Below are positions 8,029 to 17,400 of a stretch of 64,000 nucleotides of DNA, one piece after another; within the stretch, counting starts at the first letter, position 1; each line of letters begins with the position of its first letter. Source of the stretch: Propioniciclava flava (GTDB taxonomy: Bacteria; Actinomycetota; Actinomycetes; Propionibacteriales; Propionibacteriaceae); contig NZ_PPCV01000008.1 in assembly GCF_004126535.1 (NCBI RefSeq), positions 1 through 64,000 of the forward strand, written 5' to 3'. The notes beneath the pieces are model-generated. The model was not told the DNA's origin. It saw only the letters and a program-made list of their open reading frames with translations, and did no database searches. Both the position numbers and the translations under genes were made by a program.

Positions 8029-8898
8029 TCAACAGGTAAACGGACCGTCGGCCGTGGCCGGACCATCGATCCGGCACAACTCCAGGCCGCGCGCCTCCAG
8101 ACCCTTCTTCATCTCGGCGATCGCCTGAACGTTGAACGCGTGCCACTGCATGTGCATCAAGACGGTCTCCCCCGCCTGCGCGTACTGGACGACCTCCTGC
8201 ACGACCTGATCCTGCGGCTTACCGCGCCAATCCTCCGTGTCGAAATCCCACAGCCAGATCTGCATCCCCATCAACTCGATGACCTGCTGGACGTGCTTGT
8301 TGGTCGCGCCATACGGCGGCCGCACCCACGCACCCTGCACCGACGGCGGGCTCAACTGCTTGCGGATCGCGGCGTCCGAGATCTTCGTGAACTGCGGGTG
8401 ATTGACGCTGTGCGAATAGACGAACATGCCGTGTTGGCGGGCGAAATCGACATTGATCTTTCCCTGCTGCACGCAGTTACCCAGCGCAAAGAGAACAACC
8501 CTGACCCCGAGCGCCTCAACCCCGGTCACCGTCTCCTTGAACTCATCCAACGAGCGAGGGCAGTCATCGAAGGTCAAAACGATGCGGTCGGTCGTGTTCG
8601 GGCTGTGCGTACGCCCCTCCTCGGGGCCGGGGAGGCGTTGCTCGATCGGCTTTCCGGTGACGTAGTCCGACGGCCATGGTGTCGGCAACCCCGTGACCAG
8701 CGGTACCGACGATGGCGTTGGGACCGGCTCAGGGGAAGGCGACTGGTCCGGTGAGGCCGAGGGCTCCGGCTCGGTCGCTGATGGGGAGGTGAGAGGAGCA
8801 GTCGGACTCGACGGCTGCACCTGCGCGCACGCGGTCAGCGCGAGCAGCAACGAGGCAACAAGGGCGGTCGCGCGGGACGTGGCCTGGGGAAGAAGCAT
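8029..8898 (-). CDS. Polysaccharide deacetylase-type lipoprotein
   Basis: The 289-residue protein starts at ATG 8898. Its signal peptide ends in a lipobox (LLLALTAC), so it should be anchored outside the membrane. A long Ser/Pro/Glu linker (about 30-75) follows, then a NodB-homology domain with TFDDCPRS (motif 1, catalytic and metal Asp), SHSVNHPQF (metal His), RPPYGATN (motif 3), WDFDTEDW (motif 4) and VLMHMQWH (motif 5). It probably removes acetyl groups from peptidoglycan or another surface polysaccharide. The spacing of the motifs is compact but complete. Confidence 0.85.
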   Translation of the reverse strand: MLLPQATSRATALVASLLLALTACAQVQPSSPTAPLTSPSATEPEPSASPDQSPSPEPVPTPSSVPLVTGLPTPWPSDYVTGKPIEQRLPGPEEGRTHSPNTTDRIVLTFDDCPRSLDEFKETVTGVEALGVRVVLFALGNCVQQGKINVDFARQHGMFVYSHSVNHPQFTKISDAAIRKQLSPPSVQGAWVRPPYGATNKHVQQVIELMGMQIWLWDFDTEDWRGKPQDQVVQEVVQYAQAGETVLMHMQWHAFNVQAIAEMKKGLEARGLELCRIDGPATADGPFTC

Positions 8899-9097
8899 GA
8901 AATATCCTCGGATCGACTCAGCCCTTCCATCTTCGCCCGCCTGGCAGCAGAACCCAAGTCCGTGCACCCCTTAAGCGACTTTCGACCATGAGAGAGGGCC
9001 TCGGATCCCGCTTTTCGGCCACGCCGTGTCGCGGTCGGCGCACGCCTGGGGCGGCTCAAGGGCGAAATACCCGCCCCTCGCGAGGCAGGATGGAGCC

Positions 9098-9871
9098 ATG
9101 GCTGATTCCCTGGACCTTGCTCGCACCCTGGTGGCCGATTCCTCCCGCATCCTGGCACTGACAGGCGCCGGGCTGTCGACCGCCTCCGGCATCCCCGACT
9201 TCCGAGGGCCACAGGGACGCTGGACCCACGACCCTGAGGCCGAGAAGATTTCCACACTCTCGTACTACCTTCACGACGACACTGTGCGGCGCGCAGCATG
9301 GCAAACCCGGCTGACCTCCCCCGCGCGCACGGCACAGCCCAATCCCGGCCATCGGGCGCTCGTGGACCTGGAACGCTCCGGACGCTTGGCGGGCATCGTG
9401 ACCCAGAACACCGACGGCCTCCACCTGGCCGCCGGGTCGGATCCCTCGCTCGTGTTCGAGGTGCACGGAAACGCTCGTCGCTGGCGCTGTGAGGAATGCG
9501 GCGCCGGAGGGCCGATGGACGAGATGCTGGCGCGCGTCGAGGCAGGCGATCCCGATCCGCGATGCCCCGCGTGCGGCGGCATCACGCGCGCCACCGTCAT
9601 CTTGTTCGAGGAGCAACTCCCCGGCGATGTGCTGGACGCCGCCATCGACCTCGCCGAACGGTGCGACCTCGTCCTTGCCCTGGGGACATCACTCACGGTC
9701 CACCCCGTCGCCGGGCTCGTCCCGTACGCCGTGGGTCACGGCGCACCCCTCATCATCGTGAACGCCGAAGAGACGCCCTACGACCACCTCGCCACCGCGA
9801 TCGTGCGCGATCCGCTGGAAGAGGTGCTGCCGGCCCTGGTCTCGGGCCTGACACCGGCAGCCGACGCCTAA
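9098..9871 (+). CDS. cobB: SIR2-family NAD-dependent protein deacylase
   Basis: The 257-residue sirtuin has the NAD loop TGAGLSTASGIPDFRG (residues 21-36), TQNTDGLH, catalytic His in FEVHGNARRWRC, and a four-cysteine zinc site (CEEC and CPAC). It removes acyl groups from lysines using NAD. ATG 9098 is chosen because CAGGAT ends six bases upstream, fitting a leaderless promoter. The 17-nt string GGCAGGATGGAGCCATG here is identical at the S9 peptidase start (20311-20327). Confidence 0.92.
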   Translation: MADSLDLARTLVADSSRILALTGAGLSTASGIPDFRGPQGRWTHDPEAEKISTLSYYLHDDTVRRAAWQTRLTSPARTAQPNPGHRALVDLERSGRLAGIVTQNTDGLHLAAGSDPSLVFEVHGNARRWRCEECGAGGPMDEMLARVEAGDPDPRCPACGGITRATVILFEEQLPGDVLDAAIDLAERCDLVLALGTSLTVHPVAGLVPYAVGHGAPLIIVNAEETPYDHLATAIVRDPLEEVLPALVSGLTPAADA

Positions 9872-9881
9872 GGCACCAGGT

Positions 9882-10427
9882 TCAGCGGTTCCACCCCGAC
9901 AGCCACACCCGCGAGGAGTGGTCCAGCCCGAGGTTGTCGCGTAGCTCGCCCTCGCCGATGCCGGGGATAGCGACGCTCAACGTGTCACCCTGCCCACCAC
10001 CCTGCCACGACAAGACCGCCTGGGCGGAGGATCGCCCCGGCAGAAGCAACGGGGTGAGGTGCGTGTCGGCGGGGTCCAGACTCAGGAAGTCCGTCATGCC
10101 TTTGCGGCCACCGAGCCACAGCGTCGGCTCGCCCACCTCCACGGGGGAATCCGAGCAGTTGAAGACCGTGAGCAGCACGCGAGTGTTGTTCGAGCCACGG
10201 TCGATCGGCGAGAAGTCGATCAGGGGTTGCCCCGATTGCTGGCAGGTAGGCGACCACTCACCCTTACGTTGGGTCAGGACGGGAGGCCCGTTCTCCGCGG
10301 GCGGCACGTACGCGTGCGGCTCCGGTGGGGGCGGTGGCGATTCAGGATGGGGCCCCAGGATAAAGACCGCGCCCGCGGCAGCCACGAGCGTCGCAGTCGC
10401 CACCGTGATCCGGGTGAGAACGTGCAT
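9882..10427 (-). CDS. Secreted or membrane-anchored hypothetical protein
   Basis: The 181-residue protein has one N-terminal hydrophobic segment (about 5-25) with no clear lipobox, then a Pro-rich linker (28-45). The beta-rich domain includes CQQSGQPLIDFSPIDRGSN and LLTVFNCSDSPVEVGEPTLW. The two cysteines and the alternation of strands resemble DUF4232-type extracytoplasmic domains, but the match is weak. Function unknown. It is convergent with the sirtuin gene, whose stop lies 10 bp away. Confidence 0.55.
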   Translation of the reverse strand: MHVLTRITVATATLVAAAGAVFILGPHPESPPPPPEPHAYVPPAENGPPVLTQRKGEWSPTCQQSGQPLIDFSPIDRGSNNTRVLLTVFNCSDSPVEVGEPTLWLGGRKGMTDFLSLDPADTHLTPLLLPGRSSAQAVLSWQGGGQGDTLSVAIPGIGEGELRDNLGLDHSSRVWLSGWNR

Positions 10428-10519
10428 GGTTCATTCGACCATGTGAGCCGACCCCGGCGCGTCACCCTACGGTGCCGACAACGCTCGCCTCACTGCGACC
10501 CAGGTGAGCGACGGGCGCC

Positions 10520-11629
10520 TCAGGCGTCCAACCAGGCGCCCCGCCACAAGACGCGCTGCACCGACCAGGACGCGTCCAGCACGACCGCGTCCGCGCGGCT
10601 GCCGGGCGCGAAGCTCCCCACCGACGACAAGCCCACATACTGGGCCGGGCGACTGGTCGCCGCGCTCAGGGCGACCTCGGGGGCCACTCCCGCGGCGATG
10701 ACGTTGGCCACCGCACGATCCAGCGTGAGCGTCGAACCGGCGATGGTGTCGGTTCCGGCGATGTGGGCGACGCCGCCGCTGACATCCACCGGCAGGTCAC
10801 CCAGCACGTAGGCGCCGTCGGCGCAGCCGGTGGCCGCCATCGCGTCGGTGATCAGCACGACCCGGTCGTTGATGTGCATGACCCAGGCGACCAGTTCGGG
10901 GCGCACATGGACGCCGTCCGCGATGAGTTCTGGCCACACCCGCGCGTCCTCCAGCAGCGCCAAGACGGGCCCGGGCGCGCGATGTTTGAGCCCCGGCATC
11001 GCATTGAAGAGGTGCGTGGCGCCGGTCGCTCCGGCGTCGATGGCGGCGAGTGTTTGCTCATAGGTGGCCGCCGTGTGCCCGATGGCAGCGACCGCCCCCC
11101 GCTGAACGATCGCGGCGATTGCCGCCAGGGCACCCTCGCGCTCGGGAGCGATCGTGACCATGCGGACCGTCCCCCGGCCCGCATCCAGCAGACGCTCGAC
11201 GTCGGCTTTGAGCGGATCGCGCAGCTTGTCGACCGGGTGAGCCCCCTTGTAGTCGGGGCTCAGCCACGGCCCTTCCAGGTGGATGCCCGCCAGGTCACCC
11301 GCCTCCACGAGGGGGGCCAGGCGGCGGATCTGCCCGTCGAGTTCGTCCAGCGATTGGGTCACCAAAGAGGCCACGACGGACGTCGTCCCATGCGAGCGAT
11401 GCAAGGCCGCCGCTGTCGCCGGGTCCTGTGCGAACGCGGCGCCTCCCCCACCGTGGTTGTGGACGTCGACGTAGCCGGGCGCCAGCGTCACGTCACCCAA
11501 CTCGATGACCTCGCCGGGGCTCTCCTCGGGGGCGCCGACCGCGACGACCGCCTCGCCCTCCACCACAAGCTCGCCCGGGGTGAGCATCTGGGTTCCGGTG
11601 AACACTCGGGCGGCGCGCACTCGCAACAT
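10520..11629 (-). CDS. nagA: N-acetylglucosamine-6-phosphate deacetylase
   Basis: The 369-residue amidohydrolase converts GlcNAc-6-phosphate to glucosamine-6-phosphate and acetate. It shows the HxH metal motif in DVHNHGGGG, the metal Glu in GIHLEGPWLSPDYKGAH, GHTAATYEQ, THLFNAMPGLKHR and catalytic Asp in LITDAMAATG. The start at ATG 11629, preceded by AGGAACC, begins with the family's usual small beta domain. The longer open frame upstream lacks family similarity. The pathway partner nagB lies about 51 kb away in this window, so the pathway is split over two loci. Confidence 0.93.
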   Translation of the reverse strand: MLRVRAARVFTGTQMLTPGELVVEGEAVVAVGAPEESPGEVIELGDVTLAPGYVDVHNHGGGGAAFAQDPATAAALHRSHGTTSVVASLVTQSLDELDGQIRRLAPLVEAGDLAGIHLEGPWLSPDYKGAHPVDKLRDPLKADVERLLDAGRGTVRMVTIAPEREGALAAIAAIVQRGAVAAIGHTAATYEQTLAAIDAGATGATHLFNAMPGLKHRAPGPVLALLEDARVWPELIADGVHVRPELVAWVMHINDRVVLITDAMAATGCADGAYVLGDLPVDVSGGVAHIAGTDTIAGSTLTLDRAVANVIAAGVAPEVALSAATSRPAQYVGLSSVGSFAPGSRADAVVLDASWSVQRVLWRGAWLDA

Positions 11630-11782
11630 GGGACGGTTCCTTACTCCTGGCCGACGGGCTGCGGGAGGCGCAGGCCGTCCCACCCTTGTCAGCCTAGTCC
11701 GCAGGCACCTCCCCTGCCCGGCCACCCCAGCCGAGACCGGGGGTCGATGGGGGTCGGCTGGGCCCCGACCTACGCTGGAGGC

Positions 11783-12520
11783 ATGAGCGCCCAGGTCGTC
11801 TTCGTTCACGGAATCCGGACCTCGAGGACGATGTGGCGTCGCCAAGTCGCCCACCTGGAGGAGGCGGGCATCGGCGCCCGCAGCCTGGACCTGCCCGGGC
11901 ACGGCACCCGCCTCGACGAGGCCTTCACGCTGGACGCAGCCCTCGACACCATCGACTCCGCCGTCCGCGAGGCCGCCCAGGACGGCCCTGTCCTGCTGGT
12001 GGGCCACTCGATGGGCGGGATCTTGTCGACCGCCTACGCAGGCATGACGCCATCAGCGCCGCTGGGCGCCCTCATGGCCGTGTCGTGCACGTCGGTGCCG
12101 CGCGGCGTCGGGCTGGCCGCCTACCGCGGGGTGCTCCGCGCGGTCGACCGGCTGCCCTCACGCGGGTTGGGCCTGACCCGGCTGATCCTGGCCGCGACCC
12201 TGCCCGCCGATACGCGCGGCGACTTCGCCGCAGGCGGCTACGCCCTCGACGCCCAAGACGCCGCCCTCGCCAGCCTCGCCCACCTCGATCTGCGCTCCGC
12301 CGTGCGCCAACTCACCGTGCCCGCCTGGTTCGTGAACGGGCAGTTCGACCAGTTGCGCGCCCACGAATGGGCGTTCCGACGCTGGGCGCCGCAAGCGAGG
12401 TTCACCATCGTGCCGCGCGCCTCGCACCTGGTGACGGCGATGCGCCCCGACACGTTCAACGCCTTGCTGGACGAGGCCCTGGCGGCGCTGACGCCCGCCG
12501 AGGTCTCCCCGGCGTCCTAG
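11783..12520 (+). CDS. Alpha/beta hydrolase
   Basis: The 245-residue hydrolase begins MSAQVVFVHGIRTSRTMW, with the HG oxyanion motif. Catalytic Ser is in VGHSMGGIL, the acid is probably Asp in NGQFDQL, and His is in PRASHLVT near the C-terminus. The substrate is unknown; esterase or lipase-like activity is plausible. TACGCT lies six bases before the ATG, a leaderless layout. Its last 4 bp overlap the end of the convergent ldh gene. Confidence 0.85.
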   Translation: MSAQVVFVHGIRTSRTMWRRQVAHLEEAGIGARSLDLPGHGTRLDEAFTLDAALDTIDSAVREAAQDGPVLLVGHSMGGILSTAYAGMTPSAPLGALMAVSCTSVPRGVGLAAYRGVLRAVDRLPSRGLGLTRLILAATLPADTRGDFAAGGYALDAQDAALASLAHLDLRSAVRQLTVPAWFVNGQFDQLRAHEWAFRRWAPQARFTIVPRASHLVTAMRPDTFNALLDEALAALTPAEVSPAS

Positions 12521-13470
12521 TAGCCCAGGTCGGCGGCCACCGTCCGCATCTGCAAGGCGGACGCCTCGAACGAGGCCCATTCCTCCTCGTCGAAGCGGGT
12601 TTGCTTGATCGGGACGGCACCCGAGGCGTCCACGATGGAGGGCACCGACAAAGCGACCCCGGAGACCCCACGGAAGTCGTCGAGCACGCAACTGACCGGC
12701 AGTACCGCCCGCTGATCGCCGACGATGGCCTCCACGACGCGCGTGGTCGACAGGCCGACTGCGTAGTTCGTTGCCCCCTTGCCCTTGATGACCCGGTAGG
12801 CGGCGTTGCGCACGTTGAAGGCGATCTGATCGAGCTCGTCGCGGGTCAGCGCGGGGCGCTCGGGGTCGCGCCAGTCCAGCAACGGCACGTTCCCGATCGT
12901 CGCACTCGACCACAGCGGGAACTCGCTGTCCCCGTGCTCGCCCACGATGGAGGCGTGCACCGACGACGTCGAGACCCCGACGCGCTGCCCCAACGCCCAG
13001 CGCAGGCGAGAGGTGTCCAGCATCGTCCCGGACGCGAACACGCGCTCCAGCGGCAGGCCGCTGACCTCTTGCGCGATGACGGTCAGCACGTCACACGGGT
13101 TCGTGACGATCACGAAGATCGCGTCCGGCGCCGCCTGCACCAGCTTGGGCATCAGGTCGCTGATGATGCGCGCGTTCGTGGCAGCCAGGTCGAGTCGCGA
13201 CTGGCCCGGACGCTGCTTGGCGCCCGCCGTGATGACGACAACCTGCGACCCCTCCGCCACACTCAGATCGCTGCCACCCGACAGGTCCGTGTCGCCCACG
13301 AACTGGGTTCCGTGGGCGAGGTCGAGCACCTCAGCCTCCACCTTCTCGGCGGCAATGTCGTACAGCGCGATGCGCCGTGCGGCACCGCGAATCAGACTCG
13401 CATAGGCGATGGACGTGCCGACGCTGCCGGCGCCGACGACGGTCAGCTTGGAGTTCTCGATCGCGGTCAT
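12517..13470 (-). CDS. ldh: L-lactate dehydrogenase
   Basis: The 317-residue enzyme interconverts pyruvate and L-lactate with NADH. The NAD fold has GAGSVGTS, and the catalytic region has GTMLDTSRLRW and GEHGDSEFPLW with the proton-acceptor His. VVITAGAKQRPGQSR matches the mobile loop with the substrate Arg and Gln, which favours lactate over malate dehydrogenase. ATG 13470 is preceded by AAAGGTG. It is divergent from the MscS gene. Confidence 0.93.
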   Translation of the reverse strand: MTAIENSKLTVVGAGSVGTSIAYASLIRGAARRIALYDIAAEKVEAEVLDLAHGTQFVGDTDLSGGSDLSVAEGSQVVVITAGAKQRPGQSRLDLAATNARIISDLMPKLVQAAPDAIFVIVTNPCDVLTVIAQEVSGLPLERVFASGTMLDTSRLRWALGQRVGVSTSSVHASIVGEHGDSEFPLWSSATIGNVPLLDWRDPERPALTRDELDQIAFNVRNAAYRVIKGKGATNYAVGLSTTRVVEAIVGDQRAVLPVSCVLDDFRGVSGVALSVPSIVDASGAVPIKQTRFDEEEWASFEASALQMRTVAADLGY

Positions 13471-13634
13471 GGGGCACCTTTCCGGGGCGGTCGAAGGACC
13501 AGAGTGGACGTCAGAGGCGTCACCCCCCACACGATCCGGCGTGAGGTGGCACCGCTTCCATCCTCCCGCGTCCCTCGGGTACCAGGTGGGCCGTCCCGAA
13601 AGCGGGCGCGTGCCGCGTCGGCCACAATGGGGAC

Positions 13635-14537
13635 ATGACGCCCCTCATCACCGCGACCTGGCCCGAGACGGCTATCGAGATCGGCGTCGTGCTGCTGGTC
13701 GCGATCGTGGGGCGCTTCATCCTGCGTCGCGCGATCCGCACGGGAGTGCGCGCCTCCATCAAGGCGGGCGACCATCCAGAACCCACCTCGTCGGCGGCAA
13801 CCAACCGGTTCCTCGGGAAGCTGTCGGGCGCCCTCAACGGACGCCACGAGGCCCGCGTCAAGACGGTCGGGTCGGTCCTCAGCAACGCGGTCGACGTCGT
13901 GCTCGTGGTTCTGGTGATCTTGACGGTCCTGCGCATCCTCGGCGTCCCCCTGGAGCCGGTGCTCGCGGCGTCCGGGATCGGCGGCGTCGCGCTCGCCTTC
14001 GGCGCGCAATCCTTAGTCAAGGACTACATCTCCGGTATCTTGATGATCTTCGAGGACCAGTTCGGCGTCGGTGACCTGATCGACACCGGCGAGGTCGTCG
14101 GCACCGTGCAAGAGGTCGGTCTGCGGATCACCAAACTGGTGGACTCCTCCGGGGAGGTGTGGTTCGTCCGCAACGGTGAGATCACGCGCGTCGGGAACCG
14201 CAGCCAAGGCTGGTCCACGGCCACGATCGACATCCCCATCGCGCCCAACCAGAACACCACCAAGGCCATCGAGGTGCTCGGCACGGTGGTGGACAAGGTG
14301 TTCTCCGACGAGCAGTACGCCGACGTGCTGTTGGAGAAGCCGTCGGTGCTGGGCGTCAACAAGGTGACCCCGGGGGTCATCACGTTGACGATCCTGGCTA
14401 AAACGGCCCCCGATCAGCAGTGGGCCGTCCGCCGTGACCTGCTCGCGACGTCGTTGTCGGAGTTGCAGCGGGCCGGGATCCGTGCCGCCCCGCCGGAGAT
14501 GATCGCCGCCTCCCAGCCGACGCCGCCCGCGTCCTAA
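13635..14537 (+). CDS. mscS: MscS-family mechanosensitive channel
   Basis: The 300-residue membrane protein has an N-terminal helix (about 8-28), a basic linker, and TM helices around 80-125. The pore-lining segment is GIGGVALAFGAQSLVKDYISG, where the Gly/Ala-rich TM3 pattern is diagnostic. The MscS beta domain follows (FGVGDLIDTGEVVGTVQEVGLRIT), then a C-terminal alpha/beta domain. It releases solutes on osmotic downshock. CACAAT sits six bases before ATG 13635, fitting a leaderless start. Confidence 0.92.
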   Translation: MTPLITATWPETAIEIGVVLLVAIVGRFILRRAIRTGVRASIKAGDHPEPTSSAATNRFLGKLSGALNGRHEARVKTVGSVLSNAVDVVLVVLVILTVLRILGVPLEPVLAASGIGGVALAFGAQSLVKDYISGILMIFEDQFGVGDLIDTGEVVGTVQEVGLRITKLVDSSGEVWFVRNGEITRVGNRSQGWSTATIDIPIAPNQNTTKAIEVLGTVVDKVFSDEQYADVLLEKPSVLGVNKVTPGVITLTILAKTAPDQQWAVRRDLLATSLSELQRAGIRAAPPEMIAASQPTPPAS

Positions 14538-14614
14538 GCCACCGAACCGGGCCCGTGTCCGTGCGGGGTGGGCAATCTAGGAAACCCCAAGCCAACACGC
14601 CTTCGCTGGACTAG

Positions 14615-14778
14615 CGTGCCGTCGTCGGTCGCATCACCCACGATGCAAGGGAACCCGGTGAGAATCCGGGCCTGACACGCAGCGGTATGGGCGAGGACGG
14701 CAGCACGACGCCACTGGAGACATCTGGGAAGGCGCTGCCGCACCACTGACCCCGAGGCCGAAGACCTGCCGACGACGA
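14615..14778 (+). ncRNA. Cobalamin riboswitch
   Basis: The leader shows the conserved B12 aptamer blocks in order: AGGGAACCCGGTGAGAATCC (14648-14667), CTGACACGCAGCGG (14671-14685), GCCACTGG (14710-14717), TGGGAAGGC (14725-14733) and GAGGCCGAAGACCTGCC (14754-14770). The boundaries are estimated. The binding-protein start codon lies about 90 bases after the aptamer. Adenosylcobalamin binding normally shuts such operons off, so the downstream transporter should be expressed when B12 is scarce. Confidence 0.93.
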
Positions 14779-14865
14779 TCATGGCCTTTGCCACGTGTGA
14801 CCTGGCTGCCGGTTCCCTCGTGGCCGGTCCGCGCGCGGCGAGGCCCGAACACGAAGGGCACCACC

Positions 14866-16449
14866 ATGCCGACAGACCGGACGCGACTCTCCGGGCTCAG
14901 AGGCCGCATTACGACCTTCCTCCTCGCCGCCGTCCTCCTGGGCACGACGGCCTGCAGCCAGGCCCCCGGCGCGACCCCGGGACCCGCCGATGCGCCCGCC
15001 AGCTTGCGGATCGCGACAGGGTTCGCCATCGACAACGTCGACCCGATCGACAATGGCTTTTGGGGCAACGAGTTCGGCTTCAGCGAACTCCTCATGCACG
15101 CCACCTCCAACGGTGATCCCGAGCCGTGGCTGCTGAAGTCCCTCGACAACGTGGACGCACTCACCTGGAAGCTGACCCTCAAGGATGGCATCCGCTTCCA
15201 GAACGGACGCACGCTGGACGCCGGCGCCCTGGCCGACGTCATGAACTACCAACTGCAGAACACGGCGTCGTTGGCTCCGCTCAAGGCATCGACGCTGACC
15301 GTCACGGGGCCGCTAGAGGTGACGTTCACCACGCCCACCCCCGCCCCGAACCTGCCGTTCACCCTCGCGGAGAAGTCCAAGTTCGTCATCTTCGACCGGG
15401 CCGCCTACGAACCCGCCAAGGGCAACCCGTCCGCGATCATCGCCGCCCAGATGTACACCGGCCCCTACCGCGTCGAATCCCTGGACGCCCAGCACCTCGT
15501 CCTGCCCGCCAACCCCGACTATTGGGGCGGCAAACCTCCCCTGGAGAAGGTGACGGTCTCCTTCATCACCGATGAGCAGTCCCGCATCCTCGCCGTCCAA
15601 AACGGTGAAGCCGACCTCGCTCTCTACCCGCCCACCCAGGCCGCGAAGAACCTGACGGGACGCAACGACTCGTTCTGGCGGAGCGGCACCCCCAAGGGAC
15701 CGACCTTCCAACTCCAACTCAACGAGAAGCGCGCAAAGATGGCCGACCGCAACCTGCGTCAGGCAGTGCTGTCAGGCATCGACTACACCGCCCTGGCCGA
15801 CGACGTGATGGGGGGCCTCTATGAGCCCTCGACGGGCATGTACGCCCCCGAGGCGTCCTACGCCCTCGAGACGCAGCACACCGATCTCACCGCAGCCAAG
15901 GGTGCGCTCGCCGCGTCCGGCTACCAGGCTGACGCGTCCGGCCTGGCGACCAAGGACGGACAGCCGCTCGAACTGACCGTGCTCACCTACCCCACCCAGC
16001 CCGACTCGAACACGCTGGCCCTGGCGATCCAGGCGCAACTGAAGACGATCGGGATCACGGTGAAGATCAGCCAGGTCCCGGAGATGATCACCGCGACCCG
16101 CGACCCCAACACCGAGTGGGACATGGCGATCGCCGGGAACGGGACCACGTCGCTGGCTGGGGATCCGATCGCCCCGCTGCAGAGTTACTTCATCACCAAG
16201 GGCTCCCGCAACGTGTACGGCCTGGCCGATCCGGAACTTGATGCGCTGGTCGCCAAGGTCGCGGTCGCGATGAACACGACCGAGCGCGACGACCTGCTGC
16301 GCCAGATTCAGCGCAAGGTCGCCGACGGCGCCTACATGGGCTTCCTCGGCATGCGCTCCCCCAGCGTCGTCGCCGCCCCGGCGTGGCGTGACTACCAGGT
16401 TTCCAACACCAACCAGTGGGTCGACGCGCACACTGCCCCCACGCGCTGA
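14866..16449 (+). CDS. Family 5 solute-binding lipoprotein of a B12-switched ABC importer
   Basis: The 527-residue protein has a signal peptide ending in the lipobox LLGTTAC (about residues 20-30), so it is tethered to the outer face of the membrane. The body is a family 5 (OppA/DppA/NikA) binding protein, with WKLTLKDGIRFQNGRTLDAG near residue 95 and YTGPYRVESLDAQHLVLPAN mid-protein. Family members bind peptides, nickel or metal-metallophore complexes. The cobalamin riboswitch upstream points to a cobalt or corrinoid-related ligand. ATG 14866 follows GAAGGG. It is the first gene of a tightly packed operon. Confidence 0.9.
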   Translation: MPTDRTRLSGLRGRITTFLLAAVLLGTTACSQAPGATPGPADAPASLRIATGFAIDNVDPIDNGFWGNEFGFSELLMHATSNGDPEPWLLKSLDNVDALTWKLTLKDGIRFQNGRTLDAGALADVMNYQLQNTASLAPLKASTLTVTGPLEVTFTTPTPAPNLPFTLAEKSKFVIFDRAAYEPAKGNPSAIIAAQMYTGPYRVESLDAQHLVLPANPDYWGGKPPLEKVTVSFITDEQSRILAVQNGEADLALYPPTQAAKNLTGRNDSFWRSGTPKGPTFQLQLNEKRAKMADRNLRQAVLSGIDYTALADDVMGGLYEPSTGMYAPEASYALETQHTDLTAAKGALAASGYQADASGLATKDGQPLELTVLTYPTQPDSNTLALAIQAQLKTIGITVKISQVPEMITATRDPNTEWDMAIAGNGTTSLAGDPIAPLQSYFITKGSRNVYGLADPELDALVAKVAVAMNTTERDDLLRQIQRKVADGAYMGFLGMRSPSVVAAPAWRDYQVSNTNQWVDAHTAPTR

Positions 16450-16452
16450 TCC

Positions 16453-17400
16453 ATGGCAGGACGTGTCCTTCGGCGGTTCGGTGCCGCACTGGCGACCCTC
16501 CTGGCCGCCAGCATTCTGGTGTGGGTCATGCTGATGGCCGCACCGACCGACCCCGTCGAAGGCATCCTGCGCGCCCGCGGAATCCTCGAACCGGATCCCT
16601 ATCAGGTCGCCGCCATGCGCACCGAACTCGGGCTGGACGACCCGCCCGTCCTGCGCTATCTGCGCTGGTTGGCGGCCTGGTTCCACGGCGACTTCGGTGT
16701 GTCGTGGAAGTCGGGGCGCCCGGTGGCCGAGGAGATCGCTCAACGTCTCCCGGCTACCGCGCTCCTCACCGGCGTCAGCATGCTGATGGCCGTGGTGGCG
16801 TCCGTTCTGCTGGGCGTCACCGCGGCCTCGTGCCATCGCCGCGCATGGGACACGGTGGTGCGTGTCATCACGCTGGCCCTGGTCATTGTCCCCAGCTTCT
16901 TGTTTGGGCTGCTCGTCCTCAACACCGTCGTGCTGCGCCTCAAGTGGGGACGCGTCGTCGCCGACGGGACGTGGCTGACCGTCTGGTGGCCCGCGCTCAC
17001 CCTCGCCTGTGGCGCCATCGGCTACTGGTCGCGGGTGCTGCGGGCCTCCGTCTTGGAGGCCCTGTCGGCCCCGTACCTTCTCGTGAGCCGGGCGCGGGGG
17101 GCGTCCCTCACGCGCCAGGTGTTCGTCCACGCCCTCCCCAACGCGCTTCCCCCGTGGCTCACGATCGTCGCGCTCGGCGCGGCAGGTCTGCTGGGTGGGG
17201 CCCCCATCGTGGAGGCCGTGTTCACCTGGCCGGGGGTGGGCGCCTACACGGTGCAGGCGATCAGCGCGGGCGACGCCCCGGTCGTGCTGTTCTACACGAT
17301 GGTCGCCATCACGACCTTCATCGTGGTGAGCCTCCTCACCGACGTGCTGGTGACCGTGCTGGATCCCCGCCTCCGCACCCCGACGGCGGTGGCGTCATGA
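16453..17400 (+). CDS. ABC importer permease, DppB/NikB type
   Basis: The 315-residue protein has six predicted membrane helices; the first (about 9-30) reads ALATLLAASILVWVMLMAA. The EAA-like cytoplasmic loop is in the segment SRARGASLTRQVFVHALPNA, followed by GGAPIVEAVFTWPGVGAY. This matches the first permease of Opp/Dpp/Nik transporters. It starts 3 bp after the binding-protein gene and its stop overlaps the next start (ATGA), so all are co-translated. Confidence 0.92.
   Translation: MAGRVLRRFGAALATLLAASILVWVMLMAAPTDPVEGILRARGILEPDPYQVAAMRTELGLDDPPVLRYLRWLAAWFHGDFGVSWKSGRPVAEEIAQRLPATALLTGVSMLMAVVASVLLGVTAASCHRRAWDTVVRVITLALVIVPSFLFGLLVLNTVVLRLKWGRVVADGTWLTVWWPALTLACGAIGYWSRVLRASVLEALSAPYLLVSRARGASLTRQVFVHALPNALPPWLTIVALGAAGLLGGAPIVEAVFTWPGVGAYTVQAISAGDAPVVLFYTMVAITTFIVVSLLTDVLVTVLDPRLRTPTAVAS

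Noticed and set aside
10420-10445. CATGGT-N7-ACCATG inverted repeat at the start of the gene ending at 9882
   Set aside because: Only 6-bp arms, including the start codon itself; too weak to call an operator.
11833-13638. 601-codon plus-strand frame across the hydrolase and ldh
   Set aside because: Arg/Pro-rich shadow of two confirmed genes in other frames.
15772-17130. 452-codon minus-strand frame opposite the importer genes
   Set aside because: Low-complexity Arg/Gly/Asp composition, antisense to well-supported transporter genes.
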